21,550 bases of DNA from DATGMP01 sp035293565 (lineage in GTDB: Bacteria > Pseudomonadota > Alphaproteobacteria > BOG-932 > Roseiterribacteraceae), in the NCBI GenBank assembly GCA_035293565.1, contig DATGMP010000004.1, positions 1 to 21,550 on the forward strand, in the 5' to 3' direction. The notes beneath the pieces are model-generated. The model had not been told where the DNA came from, did no database searches, and saw only the letters and a list, made by a program, of their open reading frames with translations. The position numbers and the translations under genes were made by a program. This document shows, one piece after another, positions 1-12,157 of this stretch. How positions within the stretch are numbered: the stretch's first letter is position 1; every line of letters starts with the position of its first letter.

Positions 1-1
1 G

Positions 2-3391
<3,390 letters not shown>

Positions 3392-3403
3392 CGGGCCGCC
3401 GAT

Positions 3404-5089
3404 ATGAGCGCGAGCGACAAGGTCAATATCCTGCTGGTCGATGACCAGCCGGCGAAGCTGCTGAGCTATGAGGTGATTCTTCGCGACCTCGATGAGAATC
3501 TCATAAAGGCGGGATCGGCGCGGGATGCGCTGGAGCAGCTTCTCAAGAAGGATATCGCGGTCATCCTCATCGACGTGGTGATGCCGGATCTCGACGGCTT
3601 TGAGCTGGCGACCATGATCCGCAGCCATCCCCGGTTCCAGACGACCGCGATCATCTTCGTATCGGCCGTCGCGTTGACGGATCTCGATCGCGTCAAAGGC
3701 TATGAATATGGCGCCGTCGATTATGTGCCGGTGCCGGTCATTCCCGAGATCTTGCGCGCCAAGGTGCGCGTGTTCGTCGACCTCTATCGCAAGACCCGGC
3801 AGCTCACGCTCCTCAACGCCGAATTGGAGCGCCGGGTTGCCGACAGAACGGCCGAGCTGGCGCGGGCCAATGCCGATCTGGAGCGACGTGTCGAAGAGCG
3901 CACGCGAGAGCGCGAATTGGCGTTGGCGCAAGTACATGAGATGCAAAAGCTCGAAAGCCTCGGACAGCTCACGGGCGGTCTCGCGCACGACTTCAACAAT
4001 CTGCTCATGGCCATTCTGGGCAATTTGGACCTGGTGGCGAAGAAATTGGCGGAGGACTCGGCCGCAAAGCGCCTCGTCGACAGCGCCATTCAAAGTGCCG
4101 AGCGCGGCGCCACGCTCACCGCCCGGATGCTGGCCTTCGCGCGCCGTCAGGAGCTGAAGCCGGAGACGGTCGATGTCTGCCGTCTGCTCAAGGGGTTGCA
4201 GGAAATGCTGCAACGGACGCTCGGCCCGATGATTCAGATCGGCATGGATTTCCATCCCGGCGTTGCCCCGATCAGCGTCGATCCGAATCAGCTCGAGCTT
4301 GCGTTGATCAATCTCGCGCTCAACGCGCGGGACGCGATGCCGCAAGGCGGTCGCCTGACGATCACGGCACGGCGCGAGGCGGTCACCCGTTCGTCGCAGA
4401 ATCTGCGGCCGGGCGACTATGTCTGTCTCGCCGTCACCGATACGGGCGTCGGGATGGACGACGCCACGCTGAAGCGCGCGGCCGAGCCGTTCTTCACGAC
4501 CAAAGAGGTCGGCAAGGGAACGGGGCTCGGTCTCTCCATGGTCTATGGGCTCGCCGCTCAATCCGGCGGCGGCGCGCGGATCTTCAGTCAGCCACGGGTC
4601 GGAACGACGGTCGAGCTCTGGCTTCCGGTGGCCGAACGCGTGCCGAGCGAAGAGCAGGGACCGGCGGGTACTTTGGCGCTCGAACCCGATCGGCGGCTTA
4701 GCGTTCTGGTCGTCGATGACGATGCCGACGTACTCGCCAGCACCGCCGCTATGCTCGAGGATCTCGGCCACACGGTTCTCACCGCGCCCTCGGGTGCGGC
4801 GGCGCTCGATATCGTCCGATCGGGCGCGACCTTGGATCTGGTCATCACCGACCACGCCATGCCGGGAATGACGGGCGTCGAAGTCGCCGAGCATATCCGT
4901 CAGTTGCGCACCAATTTACCGGTCATTCTCGCCACCGGCTATGCCGATCTGCCGAGCGACGAGGACTCGCGGATACCCCGGCTCTCCAAGCCTTATCGGC
5001 AGCAGGAACTGGTCCCGATCCTGGCGCTGGTAACCAGGCCAGGTCGCTCGCCGAACGTGATCTCCATCAACAAGGCGAAACGCGCGTAG
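3404..5089 (+). CDS. REC-histidine kinase-REC hybrid protein
   Basis: A 561-residue cytoplasmic two-component protein. An N-terminal receiver (about 8-125, acceptor Asp57 in LIDVVMPDLDG) is followed by a coiled-coil linker (about 128-180) and a kinase core. The H-box GGLAHDFNNLL has phospho-His195, and the N-box reads NLALNARDAMPQGG. G1 is DTGVGMDD and G2 is KGTGLGLSM. A C-terminal receiver has Asp483 in VITDHAMPGMTG and the conserved Lys in LSKPY. The HDFNN form of the H-box belongs to the NtrB-like kinase subfamily. It has no membrane segment, so it probably receives phosphate or a signal through its N-terminal receiver, plausibly from the kinase just upstream. The ATG at 3404 lies 12 nt after the upstream stop and has no strong Shine-Dalgarno sequence, which suits translation coupled to the preceding gene. 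Domain assignment is secure; the relay order is inferred. Confidence 0.95.
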   Translation: MSASDKVNILLVDDQPAKLLSYEVILRDLDENLIKAGSARDALEQLLKKDIAVILIDVVMPDLDGFELATMIRSHPRFQTTAIIFVSAVALTDLDRVKGYEYGAVDYVPVPVIPEILRAKVRVFVDLYRKTRQLTLLNAELERRVADRTAELARANADLERRVEERTRERELALAQVHEMQKLESLGQLTGGLAHDFNNLLMAILGNLDLVAKKLAEDSAAKRLVDSAIQSAERGATLTARMLAFARRQELKPETVDVCRLLKGLQEMLQRTLGPMIQIGMDFHPGVAPISVDPNQLELALINLALNARDAMPQGGRLTITARREAVTRSSQNLRPGDYVCLAVTDTGVGMDDATLKRAAEPFFTTKEVGKGTGLGLSMVYGLAAQSGGGARIFSQPRVGTTVELWLPVAERVPSEEQGPAGTLALEPDRRLSVLVVDDDADVLASTAAMLEDLGHTVLTAPSGAAALDIVRSGATLDLVITDHAMPGMTGVEVAEHIRQLRTNLPVILATGYADLPSDEDSRIPRLSKPYRQQELVPILALVTRPGRSPNVISINKAKRA

Positions 5090-5199
5090 ATCAGAGGCCC
5101 TTCCGGACCGCGGATCAAGCCTGCCGCGCCGCTCAGTCTTCTCGTTTCCGTTTCGAAGCGGCGTGCTCTAGCTTGGGCGGCGCAAGGGAGTTGCCGTCC

Positions 5200-6024
5200 A
5201 TGTCGCAGGTGGATTCCAAGACGCATTATGACTTTGGGAAGAATTGGGCTCGCTTTGCCGAAGATGTCGCCGAGCGCAATGCGGCGGAAGCGGTGAAGGG
5301 GCTTTCGCGACTTATCGGCGACAATCTTGAGGGAAAGTCGTTTCTTGATATTGGTTGCGGTTCCGGATTGCACGCTGTCGCAGCATTGCAACTCGGAGCG
5401 GCATCTGTTCGCGCCGTGGATCTCGATCCGAACTCCGTCTCAACGGCGCGCCATCTGCTCACCCGCTTTGCAGCCGGAGAGCCGTGGCATGTCGAGGAAC
5501 GGAGCGTTTTCGAATTGTCGGCCGCGTCCGGCCGATACGATGTGGTCTACGCATGGGGCGTGTTGCATCACACCGGTCGCATGCGCGATGCGATTCGCCA
5601 TGCTGCGTCGCTGGTGGAGCCGGGCGGATTGCTGGTGATCGCCATCTATCGCAAGACGCCGCTATGTCCGGCGTGGCGTCTCGAGAAGAAATTCTACGCC
5701 TTGGGGCCGCGATGGTATCGTCCCATCGCCGATTTTTGCCTCGCGGCGCTCACGCTTGCGGCTCTGGCGATGACAGGGCGAAATCCGGTCGCTTATGTGC
5801 GCCAGTATCCCCGGGCGCGCGGCATGACGTTCATGACCAATATTCGCGATTGGCTCGGCGGCTACCCTTACGAATCCGCTTCACCCGAAGAGATCCGCGG
5901 CATCGTTGCAGCCAGCGGGTTCCGGGAGGAACGTTTCCTTCCGTGCAACACCAGAATGGGCCTGCTGGGCGTCGGTTGCGACGAATATGTCTTCCGCTCT
6001 CAGGCGACGGCGGATGCGCGTTGA
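5200..6024 (+). CDS. Class I SAM-dependent methyltransferase
   Basis: A 274-residue putative methyltransferase. Motif I is LDIGCGSG at residues 49-56, with an acidic residue after strand beta-2 (AVDLDPNS) and the post-motif WGVLHHTGRM typical of small-molecule or glycan methyltransferases. A hydrophobic stretch (FCLAALTLAALAM) in the C-terminal half suggests membrane association or a lipid-linked substrate. A TTG 27 nt upstream could also open the frame, but the ATG at 5200 has AAGGGAG at 5184-5190 nine bases before it, so 5200 is preferred. It converges with the amidotransferase gene and overlaps its 3' end by 25 bp. Its location beside glycan genes suggests it methylates a sugar or a lipid-linked intermediate. 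The substrate cannot be read from the sequence. Confidence 0.85.
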   Translation: MSQVDSKTHYDFGKNWARFAEDVAERNAAEAVKGLSRLIGDNLEGKSFLDIGCGSGLHAVAALQLGAASVRAVDLDPNSVSTARHLLTRFAAGEPWHVEERSVFELSAASGRYDVVYAWGVLHHTGRMRDAIRHAASLVEPGGLLVIAIYRKTPLCPAWRLEKKFYALGPRWYRPIADFCLAALTLAALAMTGRNPVAYVRQYPRARGMTFMTNIRDWLGGYPYESASPEEIRGIVAASGFREERFLPCNTRMGLLGVGCDEYVFRSQATADAR

Positions 6025-7967
6025 GGCGAGGGGACGCCGTCCATCCAGCGTCGCTGCCATTCCTGGAACATGAGGGCGCACCAGATCAGGTACTGCCAGT
6101 TGCGCCGTCCGGAAAGATGCTCCTGCCATTTCCGGCGCAAGGCCGCCGCGTTCAGGAAACCCTCGGACCGCAGCCGCCGCTCCTCCAGCAGATCCTCGGC
6201 CCAATCGCGCAAGGGTCCGCGAAGCCAAGCGTCGATCGGCACGCCGAAGCCCATCTTGGGCCGCTCGACCAGAGCGCGCGGCACGTGGCGATAGAGCACC
6301 TGGCGCAAGATCCATTTGCCCTTGCCGCCGCGCACGCGCATCGAGCCGGGCAAGCGCCAGCCGAAGGCGACGACGCGTGGATCGAGCAAAGGCACGCGTG
6401 CTTCGAGCGAGACGGCCATGCTCGTCCGGTCCACCTTGGTGAGAATGTCGTCGGGCAGATAGGTGACGGTGTCGAGGAATTGCATCCGCTCGATGAAATC
6501 GGCGAAGTCGCGTGCGACCGACTTGTCCCAAAGCGCACCTTTCGGCTCTTGTCCTTGCAGAACGAATTCGGCGGGATCCTCGCATTGCGAGATCAGCCGC
6601 CGATATATCGCGTTTTCGTCGGCAAGGGTGAGGACGGGGGCGATCTTGTGAAGCTGGTCGCCGGCCCGCGCCGGCCGCCATCGTCCGGGGAGGGCCGCGA
6701 AGAGCCGGTCCCAGCTCTCGGGCGGTACCGCGAGCAGCGTGGCGGCCACGGCACGGCGCAGCCCGGCCGGCATCGCGAGAACGCGCCGGCGCCAGGTTTC
6801 GCCGAGCACATAGCGTCGATACCCGGCGAAGACCTCGTCGCCGCCGTCGCCGGAGAGCGCGACCGTGACGTGGCGGCGCGTCATCTCGGATACGAGATAT
6901 GTGGGAAGCTGTGACGCGTCGGCGAAGGGTTCGTCGAACCATCCGGCAATCGCCGGCACGAGATCGCGGGCGTGGCCGGGTTCGGCGTAGAGCTCGGTAT
7001 GGTCGGTGCGCAGGTGCCTTGCCACGGCCGCGGCATGCTGCGCCTCGTCATAGCCGCTCTCGCGGAAACCAATGGTGAAGGTCCGCAGGGGCTTGGCGCT
7101 CTGCTGTTGCGCGAGCGCCACCACCAGCGACGAATCGATGCCGCCGGAGAGGTAGGCGCCGAGCGGGACGTCGGAGATCAACTGGCGGCCGATGGCGTCG
7201 CGCAACAGGTCTTCGAGGCGGCCGGCCGCCTCGTGCTCGCTCATCGAGAGTCGCTGTGAGAGCCCTTCCTGCGCGACGGCGCGCGCGTCCCAATAGGCGC
7301 TGAGCTTTGGCGCTTCGCCGGCGCGGTAGGTGAGGAGCGTCCCGGGCGCGAGCTTGTGGACGCCCTTGTAGATCGTGTGCGGCGTCGGGATATAGCCGTG
7401 GCGGAAATAGGCGACGAGCGCATCGCGGTTGATCTCGGGCCGCCACAGCGGATGGGCCACCAGCGCGCGGAGCTCCGAGCCGAAGAGCAGGGCGCCTGAG
7501 AGGATGCACCAATAGAGCGGCTTTACGCCAAGATGGTCGCGCACGAGGCTGAGGCTGCGCGCCTCGCGGTCCCAGAGGGCGAAGGCGAAGATCCCGTTGA
7601 ACCGCTTCGTCGCGGCAGCCACGCCCCAGCGGGCACAGCTTTCGAGCAGCACCTCGGTATCCGATTGGCTCCGGAAGCGGATGCCGGCCGCTTCCAATTC
7701 GCGGCGCAACTCGCGGAAATTGTAGATCTCGCCGTTGAAGCTTAGGACATAACGGCCATCGCTCGCGGTCATCGGCTGCTGTGCCGCCGGCGAAAGATCG
7801 ATGATGGCAAGGCGGCGATGGCCCAGGGCTATGCCCGCGCCTTCGTCGAGCCACACGCCCTCGCCATCGGGGCCGCGATGGGCGAGCGTGCCGGCCATCC
7901 GGCGAACGATACCCTCCAGCTCCATCCGGCCCGAGGTCGCCGCCGCGATGCCGCAGATCCCGCACAC
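6000..7967 (-). CDS. asnB: Asparagine synthase (glutamine-hydrolysing) family amidotransferase
   Basis: A 655-residue two-domain enzyme. The N-terminal glutaminase begins MCGICGI, with Cys2 as the nucleophile exposed after Met removal, and carries RGPDGEG and SFNGEIYN. The C-terminal synthetase has the PP-loop SGGIDSS at residues 274-280 and the later SGDGGDE motif. The family amidates aspartate using glutamine and ATP; in glycan loci related proteins are thought to amidate sugar acids or precursors. The start is GTG at 7967, chosen because Cys must be residue 2 and because AGGAAAGGG (7976-7984) sits 8 nt upstream. That Shine-Dalgarno lies inside the last codons of the upstream methyltransferase gene, so the two are translationally linked. 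Family assignment is secure. Whether it makes asparagine or modifies a glycan is open; the context favours the latter. Confidence 0.93.
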   Translation of the reverse strand: MCGICGIAAATSGRMELEGIVRRMAGTLAHRGPDGEGVWLDEGAGIALGHRRLAIIDLSPAAQQPMTASDGRYVLSFNGEIYNFRELRRELEAAGIRFRSQSDTEVLLESCARWGVAAATKRFNGIFAFALWDREARSLSLVRDHLGVKPLYWCILSGALLFGSELRALVAHPLWRPEINRDALVAYFRHGYIPTPHTIYKGVHKLAPGTLLTYRAGEAPKLSAYWDARAVAQEGLSQRLSMSEHEAAGRLEDLLRDAIGRQLISDVPLGAYLSGGIDSSLVVALAQQQSAKPLRTFTIGFRESGYDEAQHAAAVARHLRTDHTELYAEPGHARDLVPAIAGWFDEPFADASQLPTYLVSEMTRRHVTVALSGDGGDEVFAGYRRYVLGETWRRRVLAMPAGLRRAVAATLLAVPPESWDRLFAALPGRWRPARAGDQLHKIAPVLTLADENAIYRRLISQCEDPAEFVLQGQEPKGALWDKSVARDFADFIERMQFLDTVTYLPDDILTKVDRTSMAVSLEARVPLLDPRVVAFGWRLPGSMRVRGGKGKWILRQVLYRHVPRALVERPKMGFGVPIDAWLRGPLRDWAEDLLEERRLRSEGFLNAAALRRKWQEHLSGRRNWQYLIWCALMFQEWQRRWMDGVPSPQRASAVA

Positions 7968-7970
7968 GCG

Positions 7971-8726
7971 CTAGGCCCTTTCCTTGACGAGCACGAAGCA
8001 CCGGCATGCTGCGCCCAAAAGCCGCGCCAGCCTTCGCCGCGCCGCGAGCGGCAGCCGGTGATGGCCGAGCATATAGCCCGTATAGAACAGGCCGAGATCG
8101 AAGCTCTTCGCGATCCGCCAGCCGCAGCGCTCAAAATGCGTGCTCCACCACCGCCGACGAAAGTAGAGATATTCCGTGAGCGTATTGCCCCGCTCGCCGT
8201 GACGCGGCGGGATCAGGCCCTTTCGCAACGGCGAGCCGCGGCTCGCCCCCGGCCGATCAGCGCCCATCATCCCCCGTTCTCCCCGCCGGCGCAGGCGCCA
8301 GAGCCATTTGACGAGGCCCGGGTAATGTGTCACCCATGTCCAAAGCCGCCAATGCTCGGTCGGCAAGATATGAACGGCGCAGCCCGAACTTCGCAACACG
8401 CGAAGCATCTCTCCTTCGAAATCGTCGAGATCGGCAATATGTTCGAGGGTATTGGAGGAGAAGATCACGTCGAAGCTCGCATCGGGGAAGGGGATATACC
8501 TGCCGTCATAATCCCGGACCGGAAAGACGCGGCCGGCGCGGTATTCGGAAGAGGCTAGATCGATCGACGTGACGCGAAATCCACGCTCGCTCAAGAGGAA
8601 GGCTTGCTGGCCGCTGCCGCCGCCGATCTCGAGGAGATCCCCGGCGAGGCCCGGCAGCCGGTCGAGCACTTCCTCGATCTCGGCCCGACGCAGCGCGTTG
8701 ATCCACTCGATATCCTCTGAGATCAT
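7971..8726 (-). CDS. Class I SAM-dependent methyltransferase
   Basis: A 251-residue methyltransferase. Motif I is EIGGGSG at about residues 33-39, followed by TSIDLAS (acidic end of beta-2) and DVIFSSNTLEHI (motif for the third strand region). The C-terminal half is basic and aromatic and resembles glycan-cluster methyltransferases. The frame stays open to 8840, but that stretch overlaps the divergent glycosyltransferase start and is not family-like. The ATG at 8726 (MISEDIEW) has GCAGGAG just upstream, though the spacing is short; ATG 8750 is the alternative and has no Shine-Dalgarno. Its stop is 3 nt from the amidotransferase start, so they form an operon. Substrate unknown; a sugar or lipid-linked glycan is likely from context. 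Confidence 0.87.
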   Translation of the reverse strand: MISEDIEWINALRRAEIEEVLDRLPGLAGDLLEIGGGSGQQAFLLSERGFRVTSIDLASSEYRAGRVFPVRDYDGRYIPFPDASFDVIFSSNTLEHIADLDDFEGEMLRVLRSSGCAVHILPTEHWRLWTWVTHYPGLVKWLWRLRRRGERGMMGADRPGASRGSPLRKGLIPPRHGERGNTLTEYLYFRRRWWSTHFERCGWRIAKSFDLGLFYTGYMLGHHRLPLAARRRLARLLGAACRCFVLVKERA

Positions 8727-8822
8727 CGGCTCCTGCTCGCATCCTTCCATGCCCGCGCGAGATGGTTCTGGCGCGGCCCGCCGACGGAGAGTGGCAGCCC
8801 GATCCCTGCGGCACAAGGTGCG
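8727..8822. promoter_or_regulatory. Divergent intergenic promoter region
   Basis: These 96 bp separate the start of the leftward methyltransferase-amidotransferase operon from the start of the rightward glycosyltransferase operon, so promoters for both should lie here. No convincing -35/-10 pair or operator palindrome could be picked out by eye. Confidence 0.4.
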
Positions 8823-9962
8823 ATGACGCGGGTCATGCATGTGATCACCGGCCTTAGCACCGGCGGTGCGGAGATCATGCTGTGGAAATTACTCTCGGCG
8901 CTCGACGAGAGACGGGGCGATATCGTGGTTTCGCTGACCGGCGCCGGTACGATCGGTCCAAGGATCACCGCGCTCGGCATTCCCGTGATCGATCTCGATA
9001 TGAGCCGTTCGCCCAATCCGTTGGCCGTCTGGAAGCTCGCCCGCCTGGTTCGCCGGTTTTCGCCGGATGCCGTCCAGGGCTGGATGTATCACGGCAATCT
9101 CATGGCAAGCCTCGGCTCGATCTTATCCTCGGCGCAAGTGCCCGTACTGTGGAATATTCGCCAATCCCTCTACGATCTCGGGAAGGAGCGCCTGCTGACG
9201 GCGGTCGTCATTCGTGCCGGCGCGATGCTGTCGCGCCTTCCCAAGGCGGTCGTCTACAACAGCAAAACCAGCGCCGTGCAGCACGAGGCGCTGGGTTATA
9301 GCGCCAAGCGCCGCATCGTCATTCCCAACGGCTTCGACTGCACGCTCTTTCATCCCTCGGAGGAGAAGCGACAGCGCATCAGGGCTGAATTCGGGATTGC
9401 GGACGATGCCGTTCTTGTCGGGCTGGTCGCACGGCGCCACCCGATGAAGGACCACGGGACCTTCATCGATGCCGCGGCGCTGGTTGCCGAGCGCGCTCCA
9501 TCGGCGCATTTCTTGCTGATCGGCAAGGGTATGGACGACAAGGCGGCGGACCTCGTCGAGCGCGCAGCCCGCCACGGCCTTGGCGACCGCGCGATGTTCC
9601 TGGGCGAGCGCACGGATATGCCGGCCCTTACCGCTGCCCTGGATATAGCATGCTCGTCCTCGGCTTGGGGCGAGGGGTTTTCCAACGCCATCGGCGAAGC
9701 CATGGCTTGCGGCGTCCCGTGCGTCGCGACCGATATCGGCGACAGCAGGGAGATCATGGGCGAGGGGGGCATCATCATTCCCGCCCGCGATCCGAGAAGC
9801 TTGGCCAACGCAATCTGGCAGCTCATCGATATCGGGCGCGTCGGGCGACGGCAAATCGGCGCGCTGGCCCGGCGGCGCGTCGAAGCTGAATTTTCCTTGC
9901 CGCAGATTGCCCGTCGCTACGGCGAGGTCTACGACTTGCAGTTGATGCGTTCCCGGGGGTAG
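8823..9962 (+). CDS. GT4-family (GT-B fold) glycosyltransferase
   Basis: A 379-residue retaining glycosyltransferase that should transfer a sugar from a nucleotide donor to a lipid-linked or glycan acceptor on the cytoplasmic side of the membrane. The N-terminus VMHVITGLSTGGAE is the typical acceptor-domain opening. The donor domain has VGLVARRHPMKDH and the EX7E motif EGFSNAIGE at residues 284-292. GVPCVATDIGDSREIM follows as in the family. ATG 8823 has AAGG at 8815-8818. The stop TAG (9960-9962) is preceded by a run of five G, and the flippase frame is already open across this point. It is the first gene of the rightward operon. The sugar transferred cannot be predicted. Confidence 0.92.
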   Translation: MTRVMHVITGLSTGGAEIMLWKLLSALDERRGDIVVSLTGAGTIGPRITALGIPVIDLDMSRSPNPLAVWKLARLVRRFSPDAVQGWMYHGNLMASLGSILSSAQVPVLWNIRQSLYDLGKERLLTAVVIRAGAMLSRLPKAVVYNSKTSAVQHEALGYSAKRRIVIPNGFDCTLFHPSEEKRQRIRAEFGIADDAVLVGLVARRHPMKDHGTFIDAAALVAERAPSAHFLLIGKGMDDKAADLVERAARHGLGDRAMFLGERTDMPALTAALDIACSSSAWGEGFSNAIGEAMACGVPCVATDIGDSREIMGEGGIIIPARDPRSLANAIWQLIDIGRVGRRQIGALARRRVEAEFSLPQIARRYGEVYDLQLMRSRG

Positions 9963-10056
9963 CGACATCTTCCGCATCGAAAAAATCTCGAACTGGTCGA
10001 GCCATTCGGTCAATCGCCGGATACTGCTGGCCGGAATTCACACGGGAGGCGCGACC

Positions 10057-11316
10057 TTGGCGGTGCGCGGAGCTCTCGCTATGCGCGAGCTCGTGATCGC
10101 GGCGATGTTCGGCACCAATCCGTCGCTGGGTGCCTATCTCCTCGCCGCTCTTCTGCCGACCTATGTGGCGCAAATCTTCAGCAGCGCGGCGCCGCTTGCG
10201 TTGGTTCCGACATTCATCCACGTCCGAGACCGCAATGGGAGGGAGGCCGCGCAACGACTGGCGGGCGCGGCGACGATAATGGCCATCGGCGCGTTAGGTG
10301 TGGCTGTGCTTGCGGTGCTCGCGCTATTTCCTCTCTACCTTGAGAAGGCCGCGACGACACTGGGCGCGGATGAGCGACGGCTCACGATCGAGCTTCTACT
10401 TATTCTTGCGCCGTTTGCTTTGTTGCGTGGCGTCACGGCGCTTTGGGCGGCAATGGTGAATGTCGCCGGTGCATTTTTCGCGCCTGCTCTCCTTCCTGCT
10501 CTGACACCGCTTGTCGCCGCGAGTGCGGCACTGACCTTCCGTGGGGAAGGGGTCAAGGCCATCGCCTTGGGAACACTCGTCGGGATCGTGCTCGAGACCG
10601 TGCTTACGGCGATGCTTTTGCGAAAGGCGGGAGTGGCGATGCGATGGAGCTGGCCCGCCTATACGGCGGAGCTGCGGCACGTCGTGCGGCAGTTTCTGCC
10701 GACGATCGCGGGGAGCGCAACCCTCGCCACCATAGCCGTCATCGACCAGACGACGGCGGCAATGATGTCGCCTGCTGGCATCTCGGTGATATACTACGCC
10801 AATCTACTTGTCCTATTCCCGATATTGCTGGCGGCGCCGGCTCTCAGCGTCGCTGCCCTGCCGCATGTTTCGGAAATGGCCGCGTGCCATCGGTGGCGCG
10901 AATTGCGGCACACGATTTCTGTCTATGTGCGTTATGTTCTTGCCGCTACAGTGCCGCTTACCGCGATTTTTTGCGCGTTCTCGCCGCTCATCGTCCGCGT
11001 CGTGTTCCACCGCGGCAATTTCTCCGCCGATGATGTCGCCGCTGTGGCGCAGGTGGTACGGTATCTCAGCCTCCAAATCCCCTTCTATCTCGGCGCGACG
11101 GTGGTGGTCCAGGTGCTTTCGGCGCTCGGGCGCAACGATATCCTAATGTGGTCGGCGCTGCTCAGCGTGGCGCTCAAAATCCTCCTGAATTACTTCCTAA
11201 GCTCGATGATGGGATTGGCAGGGCTTGGATTGTCGACGAGCGTGATCTATGCCGTCGCCATGGTGTTTTTGCTGACTTCCTGCCTGTGGACCTTGAGAAG
11301 GCACCAGGATGGCTGA
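10057..11316 (+). CDS. MurJ/Wzx-like polysaccharide flippase (MOP superfamily), start uncertain
   Basis: A polytopic inner-membrane protein with many hydrophobic segments and the motif MRELVIAAMFGTNPSLGAYLLA, typical of the first helices of MurJ/Wzx-type exporters of the MOP superfamily. It should flip a lipid-linked glycan across the membrane. The first conventional start is TTG at 10057 (419 aa), and ATG 10081 is next. However, family-like sequence continues upstream in the same frame (SVNRRILLAGIHTGGATL at about 10006-10059), as if the first helix began there. No ATG, GTG or TTG exists in that frame between 10057 and an in-frame TGA at 9943; CTG occurs at 10024 and 10027. The annotated start is therefore conservative and may cut helix 1. 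The 3' end overlaps the next methyltransferase by 8 nt, so the genes are co-translated. Confidence 0.85.
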   Translation: MAVRGALAMRELVIAAMFGTNPSLGAYLLAALLPTYVAQIFSSAAPLALVPTFIHVRDRNGREAAQRLAGAATIMAIGALGVAVLAVLALFPLYLEKAATTLGADERRLTIELLLILAPFALLRGVTALWAAMVNVAGAFFAPALLPALTPLVAASAALTFRGEGVKAIALGTLVGIVLETVLTAMLLRKAGVAMRWSWPAYTAELRHVVRQFLPTIAGSATLATIAVIDQTTAAMMSPAGISVIYYANLLVLFPILLAAPALSVAALPHVSEMAACHRWRELRHTISVYVRYVLAATVPLTAIFCAFSPLIVRVVFHRGNFSADDVAAVAQVVRYLSLQIPFYLGATVVVQVLSALGRNDILMWSALLSVALKILLNYFLSSMMGLAGLGLSTSVIYAVAMVFLLTSCLWTLRRHQDG

Positions 11317-12100
11317 CAAGGCGGGCAAAGAGTATTGGCAGAACCTTTGGCAAGGCAGCACGCTGCCGGCGCGCGTCCTGCCGGAACGTGATACGCTCAG
11401 GAACCATTCCCACCACGAATTCCACAAATTCTTTCAAGCCACGCTGGCAGGGATCGGCCGGGCGCGGCTTATCGAGTTCGGTTGCGCGCGATCGCTTTGG
11501 CTCCCCTATTTTGCCCGCGAGTTCGGCTTTGATGTGACGGGGATCGACTACTCGGAAGAGGGCTGCCGAAAGGCGCGCGCCGTTCTGGAACGCGACGGCA
11601 TTCCCGGCGAAGTCTTCCGAGCCGATTTCATGGAGCCCCTGCTATCGGCGCACGGCAGCTTCGATGTCGGCGTGTCCTTCGGCGTCGTCGAGCATTTTCA
11701 CGATACGGCCGAATGCCTGTCGGCGTTTCGGCGGTTCCTTGGGCCGCAAGGTCTGCTGATCACGATGATTCCCAATTTGGCGGGCACGGTCGGGTGGTTG
11801 CAGCGACACCTCGACCGCCGCATCTATGATATCCATGTCGTGCTCGACGACCGGCAATTGACCGACGCGCATCGACGCGCTGGATTCGAAGTTGTCGATT
11901 GCCGATATATTGTTTGCTCGAATTTCGGCGTATTAACGTTGAATCGCCGATCGAACAGATTTTTTCATTTGAAACAGCTCTTCCGGACGGCGATGATGGG
12001 CGCATCGGTCGCGTCCTGGGTCGTCGACCGCCACATCCTTCCCTTACCGGCAACGCGGCTTCTTTCGCCCTACATTATCTGCGCCGCGCGCAACCGCTGA
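11309..12100 (+). CDS. Class I methyltransferase with divergent motif I
   Basis: A 263-residue protein with the layout of a class I SAM methyltransferase. The first strand and turn read LIEFGCARSLWLPYFA (about 54-69), which lacks the usual glycine-rich GxGxG loop. The second acidic strand end (GIDYSEEGC) and the later SFGVVEHFHDT are well conserved. SAM binding is therefore likely but not certain. ATG 11309 has GAGAAGG at 11295-11301 and overlaps the flippase stop by 8 nt, so it is translationally coupled. The gene is third in the rightward operon and the third methyltransferase of the locus. It may cap or decorate the glycan; the substrate is unknown. cysD follows after a 57-nt gap. Confidence 0.85.
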   Translation: MADKAGKEYWQNLWQGSTLPARVLPERDTLRNHSHHEFHKFFQATLAGIGRARLIEFGCARSLWLPYFAREFGFDVTGIDYSEEGCRKARAVLERDGIPGEVFRADFMEPLLSAHGSFDVGVSFGVVEHFHDTAECLSAFRRFLGPQGLLITMIPNLAGTVGWLQRHLDRRIYDIHVVLDDRQLTDAHRRAGFEVVDCRYIVCSNFGVLTLNRRSNRFFHLKQLFRTAMMGASVASWVVDRHILPLPATRLLSPYIICAARNR

Positions 12101-12157
12101 ATTCTTGTGGAGCCGAGGACTTTGATACTCTCCGATTTGCCCGTATCTTCCCAAAAA

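Noticed and set aside
5124..5165. Possible hairpin after the kinase operon (arms around 5127-5133 and 5157-5163)
   Set aside because: The arms pair, but the loop is 23 nt and no T-tract follows, so a terminator call is not supported.
5355..6914. 519-codon plus-strand frame
   Set aside because: It crosses from the methyltransferase into the antisense of the amidotransferase; both are well supported in other frames.
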